Assembly (NCBI GenBank): GCA_950022295.1
Contig: OX465595.1
Span: 223,041,770-223,105,769, forward strand
Direction: 5' to 3'
Length of the DNA: 64,000 bases
Source: Bromus sterilis
Lineage: Eukaryota > Streptophyta > Magnoliopsida > Poales > Poaceae
A program made the position numbers and the translations under genes. Below, piece by piece: positions 24,325-35,095 of this stretch. Every line of letters starts with the position of its first letter. Positions within the stretch are counted from its first letter, which is position 1. Below the pieces are notes generated by a model. The model saw nothing but the letters and a program-made list of their open reading frames with translations, was not told where the DNA came from and did no database searches.

Positions 24325-24479
24325 GGTGGAGAGGAGACTCCCGGAGGTCAACCCTCCCTTCGGCAGGGTGCCAGGAAGAGGTCTTCTGGTGCTCCCGATC
24401 TCGGAAGCGTGGCGGTGGCGGAACAGAGGCGAGATCGCGAAAAAGGGTTCTGTCCTCGAGGGTTTCACGTCACGGGGAA

Positions 24480-24485
24480 TATATA
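24480..24485 (-). promoter_or_regulatory. TATA box of element E
   Basis: The minus strand reads GCCTATATATTCCCC, followed by a leader resembling a plant 5' UTR. The equivalent place in F is CTATTTATTC (56045-56054). Confidence 0.65.
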
Positions 24486-24890
24486 GGCGAAGGGGGGCAG
24501 CCAGCGGTGGACCAGGGGCCCCAGGCGCCCCCCTGGCGCTGCCCAGGGGGTGGTCGCGCCGGGTGGCCGCCTGGGCCACCCCTGGCTCCCCTCTGGCCCC
24601 ACTCGGGCTCTTCGCGAAGCTTCCTGTACACTGATTTTTCCTATATTTTTCCTGGAATTTTTCTGGCACTTTTTATATGGGGGAAAACTGAAATAGAAAA
24701 ACAGCAGAAAATAGGAACTGGCACTGTGGTGCACTGAGTTAATAGGTTAGTCCAAATATGATCAAAAGTGTATGAAAGTGTATCTAGATCATAGCAATAT
24801 CACACAAAACATGCATGGAGCAAGCATAAATTATAGATACGTTTTGGACGTATCACCACCATGGAGATCCATGCGTGTAGTGTAACACAA

Positions 24891-24946
24891 GTGCACCCCT
24901 GCAGGGAAGATTAATCTATTCGAATAGCCGTGTCCACGATAACAGG
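24891..24946 (+). repeat. Shared LTR block, copy in D 5' LTR
   Basis: CTGCAGGGAAGATTAAT, then perfect CTATTCGAATAG, then CCGTGTCCACGATAACAGG. Confidence 0.85.
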
Positions 24947-25748
24947 ACGCTTTATGCTGAAGCTGGATCTTACCACTACAAACTATTATGATTAAACTGT
25001 ATGGTTCCGGGTTTTCTTCCTCGCGGGGATGTCGAGGAAGGGAACTCAGAGGCATTATTATTGTTAAATATTACAACTTATTATTATACAATGCTGCAGC
25101 AACTTCTGCTGCATTGTTACTTTCATTACTGTTATATTAACTGTTGGATGATTCTTACCTCATGCTGCAAGACTCGTCGGAAGATGCTAGTATTCATTAG
25201 GCCTAGCTTCTTACCCTTATTCTGATTTCTATCTTGCAGTCCACCATATATAGCCTCCCCTTTCCATTTGATACAATGAATAAATGCTTAGTAGCAGACG
25301 TAAGACTCGCGGGTATGCTAGATACTCACCTGCTTTATTTTCCCCCTTTTATTGTTTTGCCTGATCGGCCGCTGCAGTCGACGTTGGAGCCCAGGAGAAG
25401 GAGTACCCCGGAGGCGACTACTATGGCATCGAGTTCCCCGTTGACCAGGAGTAGTTTGGAGGTTCCCAGGCAGGAGGCCTCGCCTTGTCGATCTGTTGTT
25501 ATTTGTGCTAGCCTTCTTAAGGCAACCTCGTATTCTTGTGTATGTACTCAGATACTATTGCTTCCGCTAAATTTATGCTTTCGAGATGTTGTATTCGAGC
25601 CCTCGTGGCCCCTGGCTTGTATTAAACAACTGGTATTATTTTATTTGTAGAGTTGTGTTGTGATATCTCACCGTGAGTCCCTAATCTCGACCGTGTACCT
25701 TGCGTGTATGATTACTGTACACGGTCTGATTTTGGGGGCGTCACAAGT

Positions 25749-25760
25749 TGGTATCAGAGC
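25749..25760 (+). other. Primer binding site of element D (initiator tRNA-Met)
   Basis: TGGTATCAGAGC is the perfect complement of the initiator tRNA-Met 3' end, three bases after the LTR end. Confidence 0.92.
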
Positions 25761-28346
25761 CGACTGCCTGTAGGACACCCTCTTCCAACTCCTTGGTCGA
25801 AGTCGAGTCTAGTCTTTGCAGAACTACTTTACTAACAGTGTCGTGTGGCTTATCGGCCCACGTCGCAAACTGGGTGGTATTAGGATCCTTTTTCTCCGTA
25901 CCTTTACTCTGGGGTTCTACTCTCTTATCTTTTCGGGAAATTTTGCTAACTTTGACATTAGGTTCTCGTGATCACATCCTCCCGGAGAGCCCCTCATTAC
26001 AAATGATCACCTGGTTCAACAGAAGATTCCGAATATGCTCTCCGATAAATTCTGAGACCTTTATGCCCGCTGCTATGTAGTTCCTTACCACCGATAAATC
26101 CTCGTGGATAACTTCACATCCTTATTGTTTATACCTTCATTCCCAGTTGCTCTTGTGTTTACAAGATGCCTCAAAATATTCTCTGATGTTTCGAAAATCC
26201 TCTGCAGCCTACTGCTTTGGAAATTCTTCTTACCTTCTTACCCTATGGTTAAATTCCTTATGTCTACTATTCTTCATTGACATACCTCGTCTTTGCCATA
26301 CTGGCCTTGTGGGAATCGTCGTGTGCGTGAATGCACGCAGTCATCGGTTAACCCTATGAATTAATTCTTCCGGCTCGGACGTCATTCCGGACATGAGTTG
26401 GTTCCCGGTAAACCAAGCCTTGATTGGTAGTCCCTCTAATTGTCTTTGGTCAGAACATTTGCTTCCGATCTCCCCTATTGGAAATCATATTTCCTTCGAA
26501 TTCAATCATCGAGTTATTCAGATGTTTCCGTAATCCGATGCCTTTGCATTCTGTCTTCTTTTGGTTGAGTACCGATACTCGCACCAGACTCTCTGTATGC
26601 CGCCTGACCTTTTGGTGGATTACTACCTACCATCCCCTTATACCCTAAGTCATTCATGAATCTTCCCTGATATCAGATGCCTCTGGCGAATGATATCATC
26701 TACTCGGTGTCGTCAGCCTTATGGTTTTGAATTGTATCCCTCGCTTATGATGATTGTTGTATGGGTTTCAAAATGCCCGATGGTTTAACCCTATGCTTCC
26801 CCTAATCCGTATGAACCCAAACTTTATACGGGTCATACTCTACTGGTGTTATGCCAGGTAAAATTTTGAACGATGCAAACTCATCGACAACGAGAAGTGA
26901 ATGAAAGGCTATGCATTGAAGAAGTGGGAGTCGACCCTGAACCTTTGTGTTCATGCCCATGGATACTATGCGGAACTTATCATGAAAGCTTCTGATAAAA
27001 GTAATTGACCCCCTTGGTGGAAATTCTGCTTCACCTATGATCCTCCATTCTGCCTTCGAGTATTACCCCCTGGTATCTCGAGGATATCATACCTTTGCAC
27101 TACATCTTAAGAATTTTGATGAAACAATACCTTTCCCTGTCGTAACCAACCCCTCCATAGGTTCTGGGTTGTTGACAACCGAGAACACCGAATACTTTTG
27201 TTTCACCATTCCTTTTGCTTGATGTCGCCGTTGATCGATTATATTTTTCTTGAAACCTTTTGACATGATGTATCGTGTTCATCATCATAATTTTGACTTC
27301 TCCCATGTGCCTATCGAATTCATGGTGTGAAATACCATCCTTGCCCATCGATGATTTGTGCTATCATCGACAACCTCCTCTGGCTCCCTGCCAATACAAA
27401 CTTGGTCCTATATATCGTGCTCTGCCTTCCCTTGGGAAAGTTATACACTTGATACTTATGTATCATCACATTTTCCTTTCCTTTGGTTTGTTTAATCTTT
27501 CTTGTGATATAACTTATCTAAGCAATGATAATTCCCTGCTGATGTAAACACTTCGGTGTACTACTTTGTCCGTACAACCTGTTACTATTGTTGATAACAT
27601 TTCGGTAACTACCGATGGACGAGAACTTTGCCAATTGGTCCGCCTCTTCTTAACGAGCAGGAAAACGGTTCTATTTGTCCCTTGCCCTTGGTACCGACAT
27701 TGTTGCCGGCATAGCTAACAAGCTGTTCCCTGCCTTACCTTGCAACTTAATCGCATTGTTTGTCACCGTCCTTCTTATACCTGTGGGCCCATAACCGACA
27801 GTTCCACAGGATCGAAACCTGACTCTCTTGTACCTTCCTATTCTCGAGGTTATTCCTCTTGCTTGACCTCGTATGCAACTCACATGTCCTCTACCTTGTG
27901 ATATTCAGTTCGATGTCAGACTCAGTGCTTATGCCTGATGCTCTGGACTCCCTTTTCACCCTCCATTATCATCATTGAATGCTTTCTTATCCTCTTGAAT
28001 ACTTCTCATGCTTTATTTTGTTTCTCTCGATGTATCTCCCCGAGTTTAACTCGTGAGATACTTTGTACCCCATTCCCTTGGACAACCCCGTTTGATTAAC
28101 CTTGTATCGGTACGACCCCTTGAAGTTTTCCCCCTAACCTAATCGTAAGTGTGATGCAACCCCGAAAGAAGGATGATAACCCGTCGAGATGCACCGATGC
28201 AGAAAAGTGAAGACATCAACGATAAGGATTTACTTCTTTGAGAAGGACAACAAGCACCAGAAGAATCGTTAGAATCCGAAACCGAAAATTTACCCCTTAC
28301 ACTACCTTTAATTCTCGGGACGAGAATTCTTGTAGTGTGGGAGATG
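25761..28346 (+). other. Internal domain of element D without gag-pol
   Basis: The first ~250 bp are recognisably homologous to A's untranslated leader (34256 onward). The remainder has only frames of up to about 110 codons with no retroviral motif in any frame. One stretch near 26371-26400 (GACGTCATTCC then GACATGAGTTGG) faintly recalls the protease-RT linker of chromoviruses, so it may be very decayed or rearranged pol. No intact gene is seen. Confidence 0.65.
28313..28346 (+). other. Pre-PPT hairpin and polypurine tract of D
   Basis: ATTCTCG-GGA-CGAGAAT (28313-28329) is followed by TGTGGGAGATG and the 3' LTR. A has the same hairpin at 43236-43252. Confidence 0.75.
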
Positions 28347-31300
28347 TGTAACACCCTCAGATCCAGTACAGTAATCACTACATTGATTTCACTGTTCCTG
28401 GTCATCACTGTAACTGATCAAGCCATGATCACCTTGTATCATAGCTCTGTCAAATTCTGACCCCGATAAAATTTTCAAATACATGTGGATTATAAATCTT
28501 GCTCCAAGAATTGTGGATGCATGTCAATCAACTTGGTCTTGGATAAACCAAATCAACCCTAGTCATTTGCAGGACCCCAAGTCATTGATGATTATAAAAC
28601 CCATGTTGCGGGGTTATCAAATTTGTCATGGGAATTTAATTGAAAATGAAAATCATAGTAAACCATAAATGATGCTACCACTTTGATCAGTTGTAAATAC
28701 TCAGTGGGTCACCTTAATATGAATTAGATTTTAATTAAAGTGAATTAGGAATAATAAATGAAATAAAACAATAGCTAGGAAATTATTAATTGCCATGGAT
28801 TAATAATAGACATGTGGGAATTAAAGTTGAACTAAAAATGGTGAGACCAATTTTATTAAATTTCGAATAATCATTAGGTCAAATAAATATAGTTTTGGTA
28901 ATTTATTAATTTGTTTAAATAATATAAACAAATTAAAACAGTAGCAAATAGCCACCATTAATCAATATTCAATTTGTATAAAATCTAAATGGTTTATTTA
29001 TTGCTCAAATCTTTTTGTAGCAGTAGTAGAAATTGAAACACCAATATTGGTATAGATTTCACAATTTACAAAATAAAATTGACTTTAGAACAAAAATCTA
29101 AACAGAGAGAAAACCTACAAAACCCAAAGATAAAAGAAACCTATAAAAAAGGGAAAACACTATCCTACGCTACTGGGCGTGGCCCACCCGGCCCACCCCC
29201 ACCTCTCTTCCTCACTGTTCCCCCCTCCCCCACGGACAGGGCGCCATGGCAGAGGGCCACGCCGCCGGCCCCTCCTACCTGCTCCCCTCCCCTCTCTCAC
29301 CTGCCCCGTAGACAATAAGGATGCCCACAGCTGCCCCCCTGTCCTCACTCCCTCCCCTCCCCCTCGCCTCGCTCTCTCTTTGCTGCCGGTGAGGACCGCG
29401 CACCCGCGGCCACGGCTCCGGCACCGACGCGGCCAACGACGAAGACTGACCGCGCCACAGTATCCGGAAGCTTGCACGTGCACGACCTCGTCTCCCCCAT
29501 CATCTCGCTCGAGCTGCCGGCCACCCCATCGTCGGAATCGAGCTCTTCTTCCCCGCCACAGCCGCCGGCCACCACCGCGCGATTCGCCGCCCGTGAAGCT
29601 CCCTCGAGCTCGCTGCTACTCCTACACGCTCCACGGTGAGCCGCAACTCCAATTGCCCCATTTTCCCCCTTCGATCTCGCCGTATAGCCGCGCTGCCACG
29701 GACACCATGCTCCGGCCGCCGCCTTTGTATTCGTAGCCGTCGCCACGGACTAGCTCGGATCGTGCTGATGGCATGGACGGGTGCGGCTTGTTGTTCTGCT
29801 CGCTTAGGATCCAATGGCGGTAGTTTTTGTGCACCGTGGCGGGCAAACGGGAACCATCGGCCTCCCTGTGGCCTCGCCGCCGTGTATTCCTTTGCCGGCG
29901 TGCACGCATGGTCCAGCCAGTGGGCTAACCCCACTGACAGGTGGCCCCCACCCCCTTCTAATCCCCCTGGTTAACCTAAACGGAAAACTGTTAAGTTAGA
30001 AAACCCAGAGGCTGACACATGAGCCCACCAAGTTAACTCTTTGATTAAAATTAATAATAAAACTGTTGGACTGACATATGGGACCCCACTGTTAGTGTAG
30101 TTATTTTAAATGAAATAAAATGTATAAGTCTTTGGCAGCTCGGCCCCACTAATGTATCCGGATGAATTTATTCTGAACACGAAAGTTGTTCAGAATAGTT
30201 CAACTAACTCGGATGCCCCACCCATACGTTTGTCGGATGTCCACGACACCTCCGGCATGGTACCTTCCCCCTCCGGACACCTTGTCCGATAATCACCCGG
30301 AGCTGACAATTCATCCACAGATGAATTCCCGCTCCGTGCAACGTGCATTGCACTACGTTAGAACATCGTTAACATTTCATCTGTCATGCCATGCACCTGT
30401 TTGTATATGCTTGCTTTGTATTTACTGTTTCTCCCCCCCCTTAATCTCCGGTAGACCCCGCTGCTGCCGCCGAGTACACCGCTGCTGAGTATGACTACTT
30501 CGTCGACGACCCTACCCCTACGTCGAGCTTCCAGGCAAGCAGAGCCATTCTCTTCCCCAGATATCGCCTATCTTTCCGTACATTTATTGCACTAGGCATT
30601 GTTACTGCTGCTGCTATGTTACAATCCTATTCAATTGCATGGCTTGATTTTTGTCGCCCCTTGTTGTACCTTCCTTATCCTATGCTGTCTGCTATATCTA
30701 TATATTATATTCAGCAGTGAGCCCTGCGCATTGTTAGCTAGGATTAGATAGCGGGCCGTGATCACTCTGCGAGTGATCGCGGGAACGATATATTACAACT
30801 GCAACAGGTACGGATCAATGCAGACACCCTAGGGAACCTACAACGGCGAGACTCAGCCGAGTCGCTTAGAGTTTGACTTACGAGTGGACGAACTCGTATC
30901 TCACTCTCGTCATCTCAGTAGCGTAGCATCACCGGGATGATACGCGGTTTACCTCTTTAGTTCATTCCGCTGATGTCTCTGTAAAACCTCTTTAAGTGTG
31001 CCATCGAGGGTGATACCTCCTGGTTTCACTTAATGGTAGGGACTCGAACCAACGGTTGTCCTTCAGGTAAGAAGTCGGGCGAGCCAACGGTACCCGCGAG
31101 AGGTATTGCGACGGGACGACAGGGAGGGTATGACCAATGTACCGGTGTGCTTGGCCCTTGATCGTTGGTCGCGAGAGTTAACAAACTACGAAAGTCGAGC
31201 TCCTCCGGGAGCACACGCGAGACAAGGTAAGGAGATGGTTCACCTTGTTGGTAACCGCAGAGACTTGGTGGGACGACAAGGCAGGCACCGATGTATTGGT

Positions 31301-32631
31301 GGTCCTGACTGCTGTCGTTGTCCGCGGGTCAGTTAAGTCGAGGCAACGATAACGGTTGTCCCGCAAGTTAATAAAATGACTAATGGTTCAGTGGATGTCT
31401 GGAGTTGGCTATATGCCATGTACGCACTACCTACCCGTGGGAATTAGGAGTTATGGGCTCCTCTGCTTCGTAGTGTCGTCCGAGGACTCTTCAGACGTGA
31501 GCAGTACCACGGACTGCGCCGGGAAGTGGCGTTGTCTTATTTGATCGCGCGGTGGTGTCTTATTTGGATTTGCTTTAACTTCACCGCCCAGCCACACACC
31601 GTGCAGGAGTACGTTCGGGTTGGGGTCCAAGGCCCGGGGTACTTAGGATTTAGACCGGCGGATGGCCTCTCTGTTGAGTTTGAAAGATGGGCTACAGAGT
31701 GTCGGATAGCCTCGGTGGGGCATTCCCTAACAAGGTGTACGCCACCGTGGAGATCCGTGCGTGTAGTGTAACACAAGTGCACCCCTGCAGGGAAGATTAA
31801 TCTATTCGAATAGCCGTGTCCACGATAACAGGACGCTTTATGCTGAAGCTGGATCTTACCACTACAAACTATTATGATTAAACTGCATGGTTCTTGGTTT
31901 TCTTCCTCGCGGGGATGTCGAGGAAGGGAACTCAGAGGCATGATTATTATTAAATATTACAACTTATTATTATACAATGCTGCAACAACTTTGGCTGCAT
32001 TGTTACTTTCATTACTGTTATATTAACTGTTGGCTGATTCTTACCTCATGCTGCAAGACTCGTCGGAAGATGCTAGTCTTCGTTAGGCCTAGCTTCTTAC
32101 CCTTATTCTGATTTCTATCTTTCAGTCCACCATATATAGCCTCCCCTTTCCATTTGATACAATGCATAAATGCTTAGTAGCGGACGTAAGACTCGCGGGT
32201 ATGCTAGATACTCACCTGCTTTATTTTTCCCCTTTTATTTTTTTGCCTGATCCGCCGCTGCAGTCGACGTTGGAGCCCAGGAGCATGAGTACCCCGGAGG
32301 CGACTACTACGACGTCGAGTTCCCCGTTGACCAGGAGTAGTTTGGAGGTTCCTAGGCAGGAGGCCTCGCCTTTTCGATCTGTTGTTATTTGTGCTAGCCT
32401 TCTTAAGGCAACCTTGTAATCTTGTGTCTGTACTCAGATACTATTGCTTCCGCTAACTTTATGCTTTCGAGCTGTTGTATTCGAGCCCTCGTGGCCCCTG
32501 GCTTGTATTAAACAGCTGGTATTATTTTATTTGTAGAGTTGTGTTGTGATATCTCACCGTGAGTCCCTAATCTCGATCGTGTACCTTGCGTGTATGATTA
32601 CTGTACACGGTCTGATTTTGGGGGCGTCACA
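28347..32631 (+). repeat. 3' LTR of element D
   Basis: 4285 bp, TGTAACACCC to GGGCGTCACA. It lacks 389 bp present in the 5' LTR; the junction is at 30153/30154 (CCACTAAT|GTATCC). Coding-like segment X is at 30454-30538 and the acidic segment at about 32265-32340. Confidence 0.92.
31778..31832 (+). repeat. Shared LTR block, copy in D 3' LTR
   Basis: Identical to the D 5' LTR copy over the core, including perfect CTATTCGAATAG. Confidence 0.85.
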
Positions 32632-33397
32632 CCACTCGAGGCTGACTTTGTATAGCCGGCCTAGGGTACTGATCCACGATGTCCTTAAAGGTAAGGAGTC
32701 GGGTGACCCCACGGTGCCCGCGCAGGGTTTCTTAGCAGAACGACAGGTCAGGCGTATTCCACCGGTGTGCGGCGGGCCTGGTACTGTTTGTGGCCAACAA
32801 ATATCTTGTAGTACGAAAGTCGAGCTCTTCGGAGCAAACGTGAGACAAGGAAAGGAGACGATTCACCTTGTCGGTAGCCGCACGAGTTGGTGGGACGACA
32901 GGGTAGGCGGCCACTGGCTCTGGTAATGAGGGTGGACCTGGCTGCTGTCGTTGTCCGCGGGCTCATCTAAATAAGGACAATGATAACGGTTGTTCCGACA
33001 GATAATAATTAAAATTCTTAATGGGTCAGGTGGATGACTTGAGTGGGTCGTCGTTCCCTTTACGCACTACCTCCACGTGGGATTATGGTGTGGGCCCTCT
33101 ACGTTGTAGCCTCGTTCGAGGGCTCTTTAGACGTCAGCTTTACCTCGGGCTGATTGCCGGGCTTGGACTGCTTACTCCGGTAGTGGGAAGTGGGTCTGCT
33201 TCACCGGCCAGCCACGTACCGTGCAGGAGTACAAAGGACAGGGGTCCAAAGTTCCTTTGTACTTAGGATTTAGACCGGCGGATGGCCTCTCTGTTGAGCT
33301 CGAAGGATGGACTTCGGCGTATCATATAGCCTCGGTGGGGCATTCCCTAACAAGGTGTACGCCACCCTGGAGATCTGAGCGTGTAGGGTAACAGTAG

Positions 33398-33452
33398 TGC
33401 AGCCCCTGCAGGGAAGATAATCTATTCGGATAGCCGTGTCCACGGTAACAGG
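33398..33452 (+). repeat. Shared LTR block, copy in A 5' LTR
   Basis: CTGCAGGGAAGATAAT, then CTATTCGGATAG (one base off the palindrome), then CCGTGTCCACGGTAACAGG. Confidence 0.85.
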
Positions 33453-34240
33453 ACGCTTTATGCTGAAGCCAAACTCTACTACTACAAACCACTACTACTA
33501 AACTGATTGGTTCCGGGTTTTCTTCCTCGGAGGGAAGTCGAGGAGGGATTCTCGGAGGCATATGTAATTGTTATATAATACAACTTACTATTATACAATG
33601 CTGCAACAACTTCTGCTGCATTGTTATTACATTCATGCTATTGAACTGTTGGCTATTCTCTTCTCATGCTGCAAGACTCGCCGGAAGATGCTAGTCTTTG
33701 TTAGGCCTAGCTTCTTACCCTTATTCTGATTTCTATCTTGTAGTCCACTATATATAGCCTCCCCTTTCCATTTGATACATGCATAAATGCTTATTAGCGG
33801 ACGTAAGACTCGCGGGTATGCTAGATACTCACCTTTGCTTTATTTTCCCCTTTTCTCTTTATCTGATCGGCCGCTGCAGCCGACGTTGGAGCCCAGGAGC
33901 AGGAGTAACCCGGAGGCGACTACTACGACGTCGAGTTCGCCGTTGACCAGGATTAGTTCGGTGGATCCCAGGCTGGAGGCCTCGCCTGTTCGATCTGTAT
34001 CTCTGATGCTATTTGTGCTAGCCTTCTTAAGGCAAAACTTGACTAACTATGTCTGTACTCAGATATTTTGATTGTATAACTTATGTATTCGGACCATCGT
34101 TATCCCTGGTATTGTAACATATTGGTTTATCATTTTGTGTTTAGTGTTGTGCTGTGATATTCTCACCGTGGCACCCTAATCTCAGCCGTGTACCCTGCGT
34201 GTATGATTACTGTACACGGATTGATTTTGGGGGCATCACA

Positions 34241-34884
34241 AGTTGGTATCAGAAACGACTGCCAGTAGGAAGCCACCCCACCACTACTTGGTCGAACTTG
34301 AGTCTAGACTTTGAAAAAACTATTTTGCTAACTTAATATTTGGCTTACGGGCCCACATCGATGTCACTACGTGTGATATCTATGGTATTAGGATCCTTTT
34401 CTCCTTATCTATGCTCTGGGACTCTGCTCTCTTATCCTTGCTCGTAAGTTTTAGTAACTCTGACATTAGGATCACGTTCACTTGATTCCACCCGGCGTTC
34501 TGGTGCTACCCCATTGATTGAGTCTTGTCGCAGGAGTTCTACCCCAGGTCCCGGACCGCGGATCCCATTCTCATTCTGGGCAGGCCGCGCGTTCTCTGGC
34601 ATGAACTCCTGTGGCCAAACGTTTTCCTGCGGCGTGATTGACATAGTGGAATATATGTCACGTCGTGTAATCCTTACCGCGGTCTGCGCGCCGCCTAGTG
34701 TGTCCTTTTTCCTTAATTTCTACGATGTTATGCTGCCCGATTTTCGATTGATTCCGTGTGTGGATGTGTACGTCTTATATGACTACTCCTATATATCCGT
34801 GCCTCCTCTTCGTTGTCGCTTTACTTCAGGCTTGATTCCGGTATCTCGTTAAAAATTTCCATTGCTGAAATACCCCTGTTAAAT
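34241..34884 (+). other. Primer site and leader of element A
   Basis: AGT then TGGTATCAGAAA (34244-34255), the initiator tRNA-Met site with its last two bases changed from GC to AA. About 630 bp of untranslated leader follow, homologous to D's at its start. No gene is present apart from short chance frames. Confidence 0.8.
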
Positions 34885-35095
34885 TCTAGCTGGACGGCTG
34901 GTCGTGGTGGCCGTGGTCGTGGATGTGGTCGTGGTGGTCGTGGTCGTGGACGTGGTCGTGGTCCCAACGACCCACATACGCCACAGGATTACATGGCCGC
35001 GATGATGAAGCAGTTCGAGCTGAACCGTCAGTTCATGCAGAATGTCATGGCTCAGTTCCCCCAGCCGAATCATAATGGGCACCACCATCAGCATG
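34885..35095 (+). pseudogene. gag of element A, N-terminal fragment
   Basis: The frame begins with an RGG-like run of Arg-Gly repeats (from GGTCGTGGTGG at about 34901), then PNDPHTPQDYMAAMMKQF and a His-rich stretch. It is cut at 35095 by B2 and resumes at 39017 in the same phase. The exact start codon is unclear. The RG run is expected to bind RNA; nothing here is likely expressed as a functional Gag. Confidence 0.8.

Larger units (their letters stand above)
13526..24855 (-). mobile_element. Element E: Athila-type non-autonomous LTR element
   Basis: Bounded by TGATG at 13526 and GTATCA at 24855, flanked by CCACC (13521-13525, 24856-24860). On the minus strand the order is 5' LTR (24855 down to 19308, with B1 inserted), tRNA-Asp primer site (19296-19279), leader, one ORF (19142-18012), a long noncoding stretch, PPT next to 15164, and 3' LTR (15163-13526). 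The LTRs are about 1.64 kb each and differ by only a few percent over the parts compared, so the insertion is fairly recent. No gag, protease, RT or integrase is present. Confidence 0.93.
19308..24855 (-). repeat. 5' LTR of element E, interrupted by B1
   Basis: Pieces are 24855-24149 and 20242-19308, about 1642 bp in total without B1 and its duplicated target. It should be the transcribed promoter copy of E, now split about 700 bp from its 5' end. Confidence 0.92.
9763..25745 (+). repeat. 5' LTR of element D, in two pieces
   Basis: Pieces are 9763-13525 and 24861-25745, about 4.65 kb in total. Compared with its 3' LTR it retains a 389-bp stretch (11559-11947) that includes the 23-bp palindrome at 11656-11678 and several TGACATGTGGG repeats. 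Confidence 0.9.
9763..32631 (+). mobile_element. Element D: non-autonomous relative of A
   Basis: It runs from TGTAACACCCTCAG at 9763 to GGGCGTCACA at 32631, flanked by CCACT (9758-9762, 32632-32636); A's 3' LTR carries the same site once, near 45917. It has two LTRs, an intact PBS and an intact PPT, but only about 2.6 kb between them and no recognisable gag-pol. Its LTRs share long stretches with A's. Element E sits in its 5' LTR. Confidence 0.93.
3147..34240 (+). repeat. 5' LTR of element A, in three pieces
   Basis: Pieces are 3147-3293, 7172-9762 and 32637-34240, colinear with the 3' LTR at 43272-47525. It begins TGTAACACTCTCACTG and ends GGGCATCACA just before the primer site. It retains a 32-bp stretch holding a 23-bp palindrome (8711-8733) that the 3' LTR has lost. 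Its short coding-like segment near 33880-33957 carries a nonsense change (TAA where the other three A/D copies read TAC). Confidence 0.9.

Noticed and set aside
34901..34970. GGTCGT/GGACGT microsatellite
   Set aside because: It is the coding sequence of the RG-rich gag N-terminus rather than an independent satellite.
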